Shown here: positions 8,775 through 17,255 of the stretch, in pieces
How the letters are laid out: the number at the start of each line of letters is the position of its first letter
Numbering within the stretch: position 1 is the first letter of the stretch
NCBI GenBank assembly: GCA_020854055.1
Contig: JADZGD010000024.1
Coordinates: 1 to 52,355, forward strand
DNA length: 52,355 nt
Direction: 5' to 3'
Source of the DNA: Bryobacterales bacterium
GTDB taxonomy: Bacteria; Acidobacteriota; Terriglobia; Bryobacterales; Bryobacteraceae
Translations under genes and position numbers: made by a program
The notes under the pieces: model-generated
Seen by the model: the letters and a program-made list of their open reading frames with translations, nothing else
Databases searched by the model: none
What the model was told of the DNA's origin: nothing

Positions 8775-9299
8775 ATGCGAACCGCCGCAGCACTGGGACT
8801 GTTTATGACACTCACCGCCTACGGAGCCGGCTCCATCTACGACTATCAGTTGAAGACTATCGACGGCGCCGCGCTCCCCCTCGCCGAATACAAAGGTAAG
8901 GTCGTCCTGCTGGTCAACGTCGCCAGCCAGTGCGGCTACACGCCCCAATACGCCGGCCTCGAACGTATCTGGGAAAAGTACAAACAGCGCAACTTCATCC
9001 TGCTCGGCATTCCCGCCAACAACTTCGGCCACCAGGAACCCGGCACCGAAGCCGAAATCAAAGCCTTCTGCCAGCGCAAATACTCCGTCACCTTCCCCAT
9101 GGCATCGAAGATCTCGGTCACAGGCCCCGACGCCGCGCCGCTCTACCAATACCTCACCGCCGGTGCCGGCCCGCCGCGCTGGAACTTCACCAAATACCTG
9201 ATCGATGCCCATGGCCGCATCATCCGCCGTTTCGATTCCAAAGTCGAACCCGAGTCCACCGAACTCACCCAAGCCATCGAAACAGCTCTCGGCAACTGA
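8775..9299 (+). CDS. Secreted glutathione peroxidase family protein
   Basis: The 174-residue product begins with a signal peptide (MRTAAALGLFMTLTAYGAGS), so it is predicted to act outside the cytoplasm. The thioredoxin-fold peroxidase core is complete: NVASQCGYTPQY with peroxidatic Cys53, PANNFGHQEPG with Gln88, and RWNFTKYLID with Trp136 and Asn137. This is the Cys-type bacterial enzyme, which usually uses thioredoxin rather than glutathione. Length matches the family. It is followed at short distance by a cytochrome c'-like gene and a TSUP permease on the same strand, suggesting a small redox-related unit. Confidence 0.92.
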   Translation: MRTAAALGLFMTLTAYGAGSIYDYQLKTIDGAALPLAEYKGKVVLLVNVASQCGYTPQYAGLERIWEKYKQRNFILLGIPANNFGHQEPGTEAEIKAFCQRKYSVTFPMASKISVTGPDAAPLYQYLTAGAGPPRWNFTKYLIDAHGRIIRRFDSKVEPESTELTQAIETALGN

Positions 9300-9367
9300 C
9301 CCGGCCCAATTCGGCATCGCAATTTGATACGCTCTTGGTTATTCGGACCAAGGAAACATCGTTCACC

Positions 9368-9775
9368 ATGAAAGCGTTAACCATCGTGCTATTCGCCCTG
9401 CTGCTGGGGTTGCCGTCTGTGATCGCCGAGCAGTATCGGGATTTCACCGCCGGGATGAAAGCCTGCCACGAGTCCTACCATGCTCTCGCCGACATGCCGA
9501 ACAAAACCGGGCGCCAGGCCATCCACCACGCCGAACGCATGGCTAGCATCTATGAAGATATGATCGGCTTCTGGCGCCAGCGCAACGCCGCCGCCGCCAA
9601 GTGGGCCGAACAAGGCAAGGCCGCTCTGGTGGTCCTCGCTGCCGCAGCTTACTCGGGCGACTCCGCAAGGGCCAACGAAGCATTCGCCACCGTCGGCCAA
9701 ACCTGTAAAGAGTGCCACGACGCCCGCCGCGTCAAGCTGCCCGACGGACACTACGAATTCAAGCACCAGTGGTAG
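9368..9775 (+). CDS. Cytochrome c'-like periplasmic protein
   Basis: The start is ATG 9368, where a signal peptide begins (MKALTIVLFALLLGLPSVIA); upstream in-frame codons overlap the peroxidase gene in a different frame and are not used. The 135-residue product is mainly helical and has one c-type heme motif near the end, CKECH at residues 113-117. A C-terminal CxxCH on a four-helix bundle of this size is the pattern of class II cytochrome c'. Roles of that family include gas (NO, CO) binding and electron transfer; which applies here is unknown. It overlaps the probable start of the next gene by 7 nt, so the two are likely translationally coupled. Confidence 0.8.
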   Translation: MKALTIVLFALLLGLPSVIAEQYRDFTAGMKACHESYHALADMPNKTGRQAIHHAERMASIYEDMIGFWRQRNAAAAKWAEQGKAALVVLAAAAYSGDSARANEAFATVGQTCKECHDARRVKLPDGHYEFKHQW

Positions 9776-10524
9776 CCCACTTTCCCCACGTGGCGCTCAG
9801 TTTCTCCGGAGCGTTCGTGGCGGGAGTCATCAACTCCATCGCGGGCGGCGGAACGCTCGTTTCGTTTCCCGTGCTCATCTGGCTCGGCCTGCCGCCGGTC
9901 AGCGCCAACGCTACCAGCACCGTCGCCATCTGGCCCGGTTCGGTTGGCGGCGCCTGGGGCTACCGGCGCGAAGTAGCAACCGCGGAGCGCTGGCTGCTCG
10001 CCCTCATCCTCCCTAGCGCCGTCGGCGGAGTTCTCGGAGCCGTTCTCCTCCGCTGGACGTCATCGGCCACGTTTGCTCACCTCGTTCCCTGGCTCGTTCT
10101 CTTCGCAACGCTCCTGTTCATGCTCCAGGGACCCATCCACCGGCATCTCAAAACTTCCAGCTCCCGCTCACTCACCGGAGCCATGTGCTTCCAATTCTTC
10201 GTAGCCCTCTACGGCGGCTACTTCGGGGCGGGAATCGGCATTCTCATGCTCGCCGCCCTCAGCATCCTCGGCATGGCGGACATCCACCAGATGAACGGCC
10301 TCAAAAATATCTTCGCGCTTGCCATCAACGGGGTCGCCTCCGTCTACTTCATTCTCGCCGGTATGGTTTACTGGCCCGACGTCCTCACCATGGCCATCGG
10401 AGCCATCGCAGGGGGCTACGGTTGCGCCGGCCTCGCCCGCCGCATGGGCCGCACCACCGTCCGCCGTATTGTGATCATCATCGGCTTTGCCATGACCCTC
10501 TCGTTGTTCCTGAAGCACTCCTGA
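9769..10524 (+). CDS. TSUP (TauE/SafE) family permease
   Basis: GTG at 9769 overlaps the stop of the cytochrome gene; a second GTG at 9790 would also fit. The product of about 250 residues has about eight hydrophobic helices and the family hallmark GAFVAGVINSIAGGGTLVSF near the N-terminus. The second-half repeat reads ALYGGYFGAGIGILMLAALS, with GLKN just after it. TSUP proteins export or import sulfite, sulfoacetate or other organosulfur anions. The substrate is not evident here; proximity to a peroxidase and a periplasmic cytochrome hints at sulfur or redox stress handling, but this is inference. Confidence 0.87.
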   Translation: MVAHFPHVALSFSGAFVAGVINSIAGGGTLVSFPVLIWLGLPPVSANATSTVAIWPGSVGGAWGYRREVATAERWLLALILPSAVGGVLGAVLLRWTSSATFAHLVPWLVLFATLLFMLQGPIHRHLKTSSSRSLTGAMCFQFFVALYGGYFGAGIGILMLAALSILGMADIHQMNGLKNIFALAINGVASVYFILAGMVYWPDVLTMAIGAIAGGYGCAGLARRMGRTTVRRIVIIIGFAMTLSLFLKHS

Positions 10525-10629
10525 CCGGCTCACCACGTAATTCACGGTGAAATCGCGCCCGAATCTTCCATTCCATCAATCACTTGTCGAATTACACCGG
10601 CGCCTTCCGGCCATCGGTGTGCGAATTCC

Positions 10630-11202
10630 ATGGTTGAGATGGCTATTTCGATTCCCTACTACCTCCTGCCCGGCGAAAGCCGGCAGGAGTATGAGTCCCT
10701 CGCCACGGCCTATGAACGCGAATTTGCTCCTGCCACCGAGCATGAATCCTTTCTCGTCAATCTGCTGATCGAGTCGCGCTGGAAGATCCAGCGTTTTGAA
10801 CGTCTGCTGGCCGAAGCTGCCAATCAGGTTTTCGTTGCCGGAGAGGTCAAAGCCCTCTCCCCGGATGCCGCCTTGGTCGATGCGCTCGGCCAGCCGAATT
10901 CGGTTTATGAGAAACTTCAGCGTTACGTCTCCCAATTCGAACGTGCCTATCAGCGTGCCTGGAACCAACTCATCCAGGCGCGCCGTGAGCGAGCCAGGGC
11001 CGCCTGCGATGAATTTAATTCCCGCCTCGACGCCATCATGAACGATCCTCTTCCGCCGCTTGAAAACGAGCCAGTGCAAAACGAACCCAATCGAGCGCCG
11101 GATGTGCCACGGCCCGTGCGCCGCCTCGCGGATCCCGAAGCCTTGCCTGAACCTGTTATCCTCGATTCCGCATGGTACGAACCTGGCTCGCACTCCCGTT
11201 AG
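10630..11202 (+). CDS. Conserved hypothetical protein, helical
   Basis: The 190-residue product has no signal peptide and looks largely alpha-helical: SFLVNLLIESRWKIQRFERL, then YEKLQRYVSQFERAYQRAWN and LIQARRERARAACDEF. A Pro/Asn-rich tail (LPPLENEPVQNEPNRAPDV) follows. Similar helical proteins with a repeated aromatic/basic pattern are frequent hypotheticals in Solibacter-like genomes. The 3' end overlaps the downstream peptidase gene by 31 nt in another frame, which is unusual but both frames look real. No function can be assigned. Confidence 0.55.
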   Translation: MVEMAISIPYYLLPGESRQEYESLATAYEREFAPATEHESFLVNLLIESRWKIQRFERLLAEAANQVFVAGEVKALSPDAALVDALGQPNSVYEKLQRYVSQFERAYQRAWNQLIQARRERARAACDEFNSRLDAIMNDPLPPLENEPVQNEPNRAPDVPRPVRRLADPEALPEPVILDSAWYEPGSHSR

Positions 11203-13376
11203 CCGTCATCCTGTCAGCCGCTGTCGAAGCACCGGCTCCCACCCTCACTGGCTTTTCCACCGCCGGCGCGGCCCGCCAGTTGGAACTGGAACGCCGCTTC
11301 GATGGATCGCTCAACCGCGCCAATCTCGACCAGTGGCTGAAGCGCCTCTCCGCCCGCCCGCACCATCTTGGCTCGCCCGCGGGCAAGGAGACTGCCGGTT
11401 TCATCGCCGGCCTGTTCCGCTCCTGGGGCTACGAAACTTCCATCGACACGGTGTACCCCCTGTTTCCCACGCCCCGCCTGCGCCGTCTGGAAATGCTCGA
11501 GCCCGCGCGTTTCACCGCCGCGCTCGAGGAACCCGCCCTACCCGAAGATCCATCCACCGCCGGGCGCCAGGGTCAGCTTCCGCCGTACAACGCCTACTCC
11601 CCCGATGGCGATGTTACCGCCCCGCTGGTCTACGTGAACTACGGCCTTCCGGATGACTACGACGTCCTGGCCCGGTTCGGTATCAGCGTCAAAGGCAAAA
11701 TCGTGATTGCCCGCTACGGCCACGGCTGGCGCGGGATCAAGCCCAGGGAAGCCGCCGACCGCGGAGCCATCGGCTGCATCATCTATTCGGATCCCCACGA
11801 AGACGGCTTCTTTCTGGGCGATCCCTATCCCAAAGGCGGTTGGCGGCCGTCTGGAGGCGCCCAGCGCGGCAGCGTCCTCGACATGCCTACCTATCCCGGC
11901 GATCCCCTCACTCCCTTCGCCGGGGCCACCCGGGATGCCACCCGGCTTCCCCGCGAAAAGGCCCCCACCATTGCACGCGTTCCCGTCCTACCCATCTCCT
12001 GGGCAGACGCCAGGCCCCTGCTCGCCGCTCTTGGCGGCCCCGTAGCGCCCGCGGCTTTCCGTGGCTTCCTGCCTCTCACCTACCACCTGGGGCCCGGCCC
12101 CGCCACCGTTCATCTCCAGCTCGAATTCGATTGGAAACTCACCCCTGCTTGTAACGTCATCGCCCGCCTGCCGGGCGCGGAACTGGCCGGCGAGTGGATC
12201 ATTCGCGGCAATCATCACGATGGCTGGGTCTTCGGCGCTTCCGACCCGCTCGACGGTCTGGTCGCCATGCTCGAAGAGGCCCGCGCGATCGGCCTGCTCG
12301 CCAGGTCGGGCTGGAAGCCCCGGCGCTCCATCGTCTACGCCGCCTGGGACGGAGAAGAGCCGATGCTTCTCGGCTCCACCGAATGGGCCGAGCAGCACGC
12401 CGCCGAACTCTCCCGTCACGCCGCGGTCTACATAAACTCCGACATGAACGGCCGCGGCCTGGTGAAAATCGATGGCTCGCAAACCCTCCAGCAGTTAGCC
12501 AACGAGGCCGCGCGCGACGTGATCGATCCTGAACACCACGTCTCCGCGCTCACCCGTCACCTCGCCGCGAACCAGGGAGCGAAGGACTACAGGATGGATC
12601 CGCTCGGTTCCGGTTCCGACTACACCGTCTTTCTCCATCACCTGGGTGTGGCCAGCGCCAACATCGGCTTCCGGGGTGAAGACGCCGCCGAAGGCGTGTA
12701 CCACTCCGTTTACGACACCTACGCCCATTGCACCCGCTTCGTTGACCCAGGCTTGCATTACGCCCTTGCCCTCGCCCAGCTCGGGGGACGCTTCACCCTC
12801 CGCCTGGCCAATTCCGAAACGCTCCCCGTGCGCTTCGATGCCTTCAGCCGCGCCGTTGCCACTTACGTCGATCAGGTCGCCAAACTCACCGCCGCCATGC
12901 GTAGCCAGACCAAAGAGCAAAACGAAGCCATTCGCGCCGGAGCCCTGGAAAATGCCCGTGACCTTACCATCCCCTTCGTCGCCCCGTCGCCCCAACCTCC
13001 CGTGCCTTACCTGGATTTTTCGCCGCTCGAAAACGCAATTGCCAGTCTGAACGGGAGTGTTCAGGCGTTCAACCGAGCCGCCACCACCGGCCTCCCGCTG
13101 GAGTCGCGCCGCAAACTCGACCAGGTACTGATCGAGTGCGATCGCGCCCTGCTCGACAACGCCGGGCTCCCGCGCCGTCCCTGGTACCGCCATCAGATCT
13201 ACGCCCCCGGCTACTTCACCGGCTATGGAGTCAAGACCCTCCCCGGTGTCCGTGAAGCGATCGAGCAAAGGAACTGGAACGAAGCCAATCGGCAGATCCG
13301 TCAATCGGCCGCCGCCATTGAGCGCATGGCCGCCGCAATCGTCTCGGCGATCCCGTTATTCCGCGCCCAAACGTAG
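11172..13376 (+). CDS. Secreted M28 peptidase of the glutamate carboxypeptidase II type
   Basis: The 734-residue product has a signal peptide (VRTWLALPLAVILSAAVEAP), a PA domain (about residues 150-210: GKIVIARYGHGWRGIKPREA) and a two-zinc M28 catalytic domain. By motif alignment to human GCPII, the ligands are His348 (GNHHDGWVFG), Asp358 (SDPLDG), Glu395/Glu396 (AAWDGEEPMLLGSTEW, with 395 as catalytic base), Asp424 (INSDMNGRG) and His511 (GVYHSVYDTY). A C-terminal transferrin-receptor-like dimerisation domain follows. It is expected to cleave short peptides with C-terminal acidic residues outside the cell. Its 3' end overlaps recN tail-to-tail by 21 nt. Confidence 0.93.
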   Translation: MVRTWLALPLAVILSAAVEAPAPTLTGFSTAGAARQLELERRFDGSLNRANLDQWLKRLSARPHHLGSPAGKETAGFIAGLFRSWGYETSIDTVYPLFPTPRLRRLEMLEPARFTAALEEPALPEDPSTAGRQGQLPPYNAYSPDGDVTAPLVYVNYGLPDDYDVLARFGISVKGKIVIARYGHGWRGIKPREAADRGAIGCIIYSDPHEDGFFLGDPYPKGGWRPSGGAQRGSVLDMPTYPGDPLTPFAGATRDATRLPREKAPTIARVPVLPISWADARPLLAALGGPVAPAAFRGFLPLTYHLGPGPATVHLQLEFDWKLTPACNVIARLPGAELAGEWIIRGNHHDGWVFGASDPLDGLVAMLEEARAIGLLARSGWKPRRSIVYAAWDGEEPMLLGSTEWAEQHAAELSRHAAVYINSDMNGRGLVKIDGSQTLQQLANEAARDVIDPEHHVSALTRHLAANQGAKDYRMDPLGSGSDYTVFLHHLGVASANIGFRGEDAAEGVYHSVYDTYAHCTRFVDPGLHYALALAQLGGRFTLRLANSETLPVRFDAFSRAVATYVDQVAKLTAAMRSQTKEQNEAIRAGALENARDLTIPFVAPSPQPPVPYLDFSPLENAIASLNGSVQAFNRAATTGLPLESRRKLDQVLIECDRALLDNAGLPRRPWYRHQIYAPGYFTGYGVKTLPGVREAIEQRNWNEANRQIRQSAAAIERMAAAIVSAIPLFRAQT

Positions 13377-15038
13377 CAGTTGCTCGGCCTGGCGCAGGGC
13401 TTCGGTTGTCAGAGTCTGCCCGGAGAGCATCCGGCCGATCTCACGCGTGCGTGCCTCACCGCGCACTTCCTCGATTTGAGCCACCGTACGGCCATCCACG
13501 TCACGTTTTTCAACGCTGTAATGATGGTCGCCGAAGCCGGCAATCTGCGGGAGGTGCGTTACGCACAGAACCTGGCTGCCCGCGGCCAGCGCCTTTAACC
13601 GCCGGCCCACCGTCTCCGATGCCCTGCCGCCGATACCCGCGTCCACCTCGTCGAAAACCAGCGTTCGCGGAACCGTGCCGCGGGCTTGCCGGCTGCCGGA
13701 GGCAAGACAGGTCTTCAGCGCCAGTGCGATCCGCGAGATCTCGCCGCCTGAGGCTATCTTCTCAATCGGCTTCGGCTCCTCGCCCCGGTTGGGGGAGACC
13801 AGAAATGCCGCCGCGTCCATGCCGGTGGAACTCCACGCGGCCGGTGAGAGGGTGATATGAAAGATGGTGCCCTCCATCGCCAGGCCAGCCAACTCGTCCT
13901 CCACCTTGCGCTCCAGCTTGCCCGCCGCCTCGGCGCGCCGCGTCGAGAGCCGCCCGGCTTCACTCTCAAATTCGGAGGCGGCCCGCTCCCGGCCGGCCTC
14001 CAGCCGCGCCCGGCGCTCGCCCGCGCTTTCCACCGCGTCCAGATGGGCGCGGATTTCATCCAGATAGGCAAGCATCTCGGGGATGCTTGAGCCGTATTTG
14101 CGCCGCAGCCGGTCAATCGTCGCCAGCCGCGCCTCCACTTCCTCCAGCCGTGCGGGGTTGGCCTCCAGCCGGCCCAGATAGTCGCGCAATTCGTGGGCGG
14201 CCTCTTCCACCGCGATCCGCGCCGGACCCAGCGTTTCAATCAGCCCGCCCGGCGCCGGATCGATTCGCGCCAGCTCCTCCAGCCGCCGCAGCGCCAGCCG
14301 CATCTGGCCCAGCGCCGCCGTATCACTCTCATAAAGCGCGAAGTAGGCAGCCGAAGCGCTCTCCTGTAGCCGCGCCACATTTTGCAATATCTGGCGCTCC
14401 GCCAGCAGGGATTCCTCCTCGCCGGGGTTGAGTGCCGCCGCTTCGATCTCGCGCCGCTGGAAGTTCCAGAGGTCCGCCATCCGCAGCTTTTCCTGTTCGT
14501 TGCGGTCCAGCTCGTCCAGTTCGTTGTTGATGTCGCGCCAGCTCTCGTAAAGCGTCGCGGTGCGCAGGGTCAGATCGCCCAGGGCGCCAAACTGGTCCAG
14601 CATCTCCAGTTGAGCTGCGGGTGAAAAGAGCAGTTGTTGATCGTGCTGGCCGTGAATATCGCCCAGGTAAGGAGCCAGTTCGCGAAGCAGGGCGGCGGTA
14701 ACCGGGCGGCTCCCGGCGAAGCCGCGGGATTTGCCATTGGCCAGAATCTCGCGCTCGATCAGCAGTTCGCCGTCCTCGGCTTCGATCCCGGCATTGTCCA
14801 GCAGCGTCCGCACGCTCTGCTGTGCGGGAAGTTCGAAGATGCCGGCGATGCGCGCCCGTTCGGCGCCGCTGCGAACCATCTCGGCCGAAGCCCGGCCGCC
14901 GAACAGTAGCGCCAGTGCGTCCACCACGATGGACTTGCCGCTTCCGGTCTCTCCCGTGAGCAGGTTCAGGCCGCGGTGAAAACGAACCCGGACGCGCTCG
15001 ATGACCGCGTAGTTCTCAACCACCAGTTCGACCAGCAT
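13356..15038 (-). CDS. recN: DNA repair ATPase RecN
   Basis: The 560-residue product has the standard RecN/SMC-like layout. Walker A is at residues 28-36 (TGETGSGKS, Lys35), followed by VVDALALLFGGRASAEMVR. Long coiled-coil arms occupy the middle. The C-terminal lobe contains ISRIALALK (signature region), LVFDEVDAGIGGRASETVG (Walker B/D-loop) and VTHLPQIAGFGDHHY. RecN helps repair double-strand breaks and hold DNA ends together. Length is typical. The start ATG lies about 9 nt downstream of a TATACT-like box (15047-15052, minus strand), so the transcript may have a very short leader. Confidence 0.96.
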   Translation of the reverse strand: MLVELVVENYAVIERVRVRFHRGLNLLTGETGSGKSIVVDALALLFGGRASAEMVRSGAERARIAGIFELPAQQSVRTLLDNAGIEAEDGELLIEREILANGKSRGFAGSRPVTAALLRELAPYLGDIHGQHDQQLLFSPAAQLEMLDQFGALGDLTLRTATLYESWRDINNELDELDRNEQEKLRMADLWNFQRREIEAAALNPGEEESLLAERQILQNVARLQESASAAYFALYESDTAALGQMRLALRRLEELARIDPAPGGLIETLGPARIAVEEAAHELRDYLGRLEANPARLEEVEARLATIDRLRRKYGSSIPEMLAYLDEIRAHLDAVESAGERRARLEAGRERAASEFESEAGRLSTRRAEAAGKLERKVEDELAGLAMEGTIFHITLSPAAWSSTGMDAAAFLVSPNRGEEPKPIEKIASGGEISRIALALKTCLASGSRQARGTVPRTLVFDEVDAGIGGRASETVGRRLKALAAGSQVLCVTHLPQIAGFGDHHYSVEKRDVDGRTVAQIEEVRGEARTREIGRMLSGQTLTTEALRQAEQLLRLGAE

Positions 15039-15063
15039 TCATGGTCAGTATAACTGCTGGGTC

Positions 15064-15807
15064 TCAGTGTGCCGCGGCCGCGCTCGCCGCGAGCCAGTTG
15101 CGGTAGTACTTATGGATTGCGTTAGCGAATATCGCCTGGAACCCATCCGGCGTCGGATGAACGCCGTCCGGCATCGGCTGCGCTACCGTGCCCCAGTTTT
15201 CCACGTAGTAACAGCGCGGGATTGTTTCGGCCAGCTCGCGCTTGCGCCGGCCCAGTTCCCTCAGGCACTCGTTGAACTGCCGGGTAGAGATGTTGAAGAA
15301 TGCGCTCGGCATCCCCGCCTTGTAAACCGTGGAGATGCGGGCCGGATCAAGGTAATCGTAGTCCACCAGGACTACCCGTAAGTTCGGCCGCTCGGCCAGA
15401 ATGTCTTTCACCAGCTTGCCGATGTTGGCGCAAATCGCGTCCCACTCGGCTTCGCGCTCCGGCTTGCCGAGTTTCGCCAGGTCGTGTTCCAGCGCGAAGC
15501 GTAGAAAGTCGTTGCCGCCAATGTAGACGTGGACGATGTCGATCGAGGGATAGCGCTTGAGCGCGGCGCGCATGGCGTCGAGTTTGCCCTTTTGGTTGGC
15601 CGCCCATTGATCGGCCCGCGAGCCCCCCAGGGCCGTGCCTTCGCCCTCGGTCTCCCACTCGCCCAACCCGGCGGCCGCCAGCGCCTTGTCGCCGGCTTTG
15701 GAGAGCCAGGTGCCGGCCGCCCAGCTATCGCCGAGGATCAGAATGCGCCGGGTGGCGGCGTTCGCCAGCGATGCCGCCACCAGTGCCAGCAGGATCAGCC
15801 GTCTCAA
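15064..15807 (-). CDS. Secreted SGNH/GDSL hydrolase
   Basis: I choose TTG 15807 as start: it lies in a TTGA overlap with the stop of the upstream hydrolase gene, has GGGAG at good spacing, and places a signal peptide (LRRLILLALVAASLANA) at the N-terminus. An upstream ATG at 15900 would lie deep in the neighbouring gene. The 247-residue product has block I ILGDSWAAG with catalytic Ser28, block III VYIGGNDFL, and block V PDGVHPTPDGFQ with the Asp/His pair. Substrate class (acyl ester, acetylated sugar) is not determinable. It likely forms an operon with the alpha/beta hydrolase. Confidence 0.85.
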   Translation of the reverse strand: MRRLILLALVAASLANAATRRILILGDSWAAGTWLSKAGDKALAAAGLGEWETEGEGTALGGSRADQWAANQKGKLDAMRAALKRYPSIDIVHVYIGGNDFLRFALEHDLAKLGKPEREAEWDAICANIGKLVKDILAERPNLRVVLVDYDYLDPARISTVYKAGMPSAFFNISTRQFNECLRELGRRKRELAETIPRCYYVENWGTVAQPMPDGVHPTPDGFQAIFANAIHKYYRNWLAASAAAAH

Positions 15808-17198
15808 TTCTGTTCTCCCGCCCGCGGCCGGCTGCCGTTGGTAACCCAATTCACCAGCCGGACGAATGCTTTCCGCGTCTCCTCGGGGTGGATGGCGCAA
15901 TGTCCGCCATGCGCCGTATAGCGCTGGACAAAGTAGTCCGAACTGCCGTTTAGCCGGACCAGCTCGCCATATTCGTCGGTGGCCCAGGCGGGAACTACCG
16001 GATCGTAGTAGCTGTGTACGGCCAGCACCGGGCGGCTCAGCTTGCCGGTCGAAGTGTAGTAGCGCTTCACATAATCCGTCGCCTGCGGATCGGCGTGGTA
16101 GCGTTTAACCTCCCGATTCAGCAGCAGATCGTTCTCGCCGCCGTAGTAAATGGTATTGCGATTGTCAAAAGCGTTGCCGCCGGCCCGGATCGACAGTTCC
16201 TTCAGGATGTTGGCGAAGAAGGCGATGCCAAGGGCGGTTTCCGCTTCCGGAGACTTAAATCCGGCATATTTTGCCACTGCCGCGCGCTTCACCGGATCGG
16301 CGTCGATGATTTTGCCCAGTTCTTTTGCGTAATCCTGATCCAGGCGGACATTATCGGCCAGTTTTACCGGCGATCCGATGACGCCTGGATAGTAATAATC
16401 GAACACCACCAGCACGTCGAACAGGTGCCGTTGAAACACGCTCAGCGTCGGGGCCAGCGGTCCGCACATGGGCATTGCGCCATCGTAGTTTTCGGGATGT
16501 TTCTCAACCAGGGCAAGCGTAATCAGCCCACCCATGGAGTGGCCGGTGACAAAGGTGTGCTTCGGTTTGCCATGCTTCTCAATGAAGAACTTGCGCAGCG
16601 CCTCGGTGTCGGTGAGCGCCTGTTCCACCGCCCACCCGGCGCCGGAATAACCGGCCTGGGCAACGGCGTAGCCGGAATCCGTGAATAGCGCCAGCATCGC
16701 GTTGGGCCGGTTGTCGAATTTTACATTGCCCCCGTAGCCGTGGCAGTAGATCACCAGGCTGCCGTTGTAGTTGGGCGGAATGTCGATCCGGTAGCCCGAT
16801 CCGCCGATCTCGCCGGTCTCGATCTTCACTTCAGCCGGAGTGGCGGCGGGAGTAGGAGAGACGTCGCGTTTGGCGGCGAACTTCCCCGACATTCCCTGCG
16901 GGCTGGTGAAAGCCCCGGTCATGGCATCGCCGGCGACGGTCACTTTCACCGCGAATGGCGTCGTGCCGATGGCGAATTTGAACTTCAGTTCGGAGCCGGC
17001 AAGCTGGATATCTTCTACTGAAACGGATCCGGCCGGATTGGACAGTATTCCCGAAAGCACCGGTGCGGAACCGGTGAGAACCAATTGCATTTTGAGTTCG
17101 GGACCGCTCCCAGATTGGGCGATAACGTCCCATTTACCCGAAATATCCGCGGCAAAACAGCCGGTGACGGTCAGCAAAACGGCGAACAGAGGTCTCAT
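15804..17198 (-). CDS. Secreted alpha/beta hydrolase with N-terminal beta-rich domain
   Basis: The 464-residue product has a signal peptide (MRPLFAVLLTVTGCFAADIS). Residues about 20-112 form a beta-rich module (ISGKWDVIAQSGSGPELKMQ, then SGILSNPAGSVSVEDIQLAG) often seen fused to acidobacterial secreted hydrolases. The hydrolase domain follows, with the oxyanion segment YCHGYGGN (about 151-158), the nucleophile elbow VTGHSMGGL (Ser221) and the C-terminal VHSYYDPVVPAWATDEYGEL for the acid; a late His (TAHGGHCAI) completes the triad. Esterase/lipase or peptidase activity is likely, substrate unknown. It is followed with a 4-nt overlap by the SGNH hydrolase gene. Confidence 0.83.
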   Translation of the reverse strand: MRPLFAVLLTVTGCFAADISGKWDVIAQSGSGPELKMQLVLTGSAPVLSGILSNPAGSVSVEDIQLAGSELKFKFAIGTTPFAVKVTVAGDAMTGAFTSPQGMSGKFAAKRDVSPTPAATPAEVKIETGEIGGSGYRIDIPPNYNGSLVIYCHGYGGNVKFDNRPNAMLALFTDSGYAVAQAGYSGAGWAVEQALTDTEALRKFFIEKHGKPKHTFVTGHSMGGLITLALVEKHPENYDGAMPMCGPLAPTLSVFQRHLFDVLVVFDYYYPGVIGSPVKLADNVRLDQDYAKELGKIIDADPVKRAAVAKYAGFKSPEAETALGIAFFANILKELSIRAGGNAFDNRNTIYYGGENDLLLNREVKRYHADPQATDYVKRYYTSTGKLSRPVLAVHSYYDPVVPAWATDEYGELVRLNGSSDYFVQRYTAHGGHCAIHPEETRKAFVRLVNWVTNGSRPRAGEQN

Positions 17199-17255
17199 TT
17201 CGCTCCCATTCTACGCTGTAGCGCGAAATGGAACAAGGCGGTGACGCGCGGCGAA

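Noticed and set aside
7900..8780. Possible dif or att site at the composition flip near tRNA-Val
   Set aside because: No dif-like palindrome and no repeated tRNA 3' end were found, so no integration or terminus site is claimed.
8930..9367. N-terminal extension of the cytochrome c'-like frame
   Set aside because: Lies out of frame within the peroxidase gene; the signal peptide at 9368 marks the true start.
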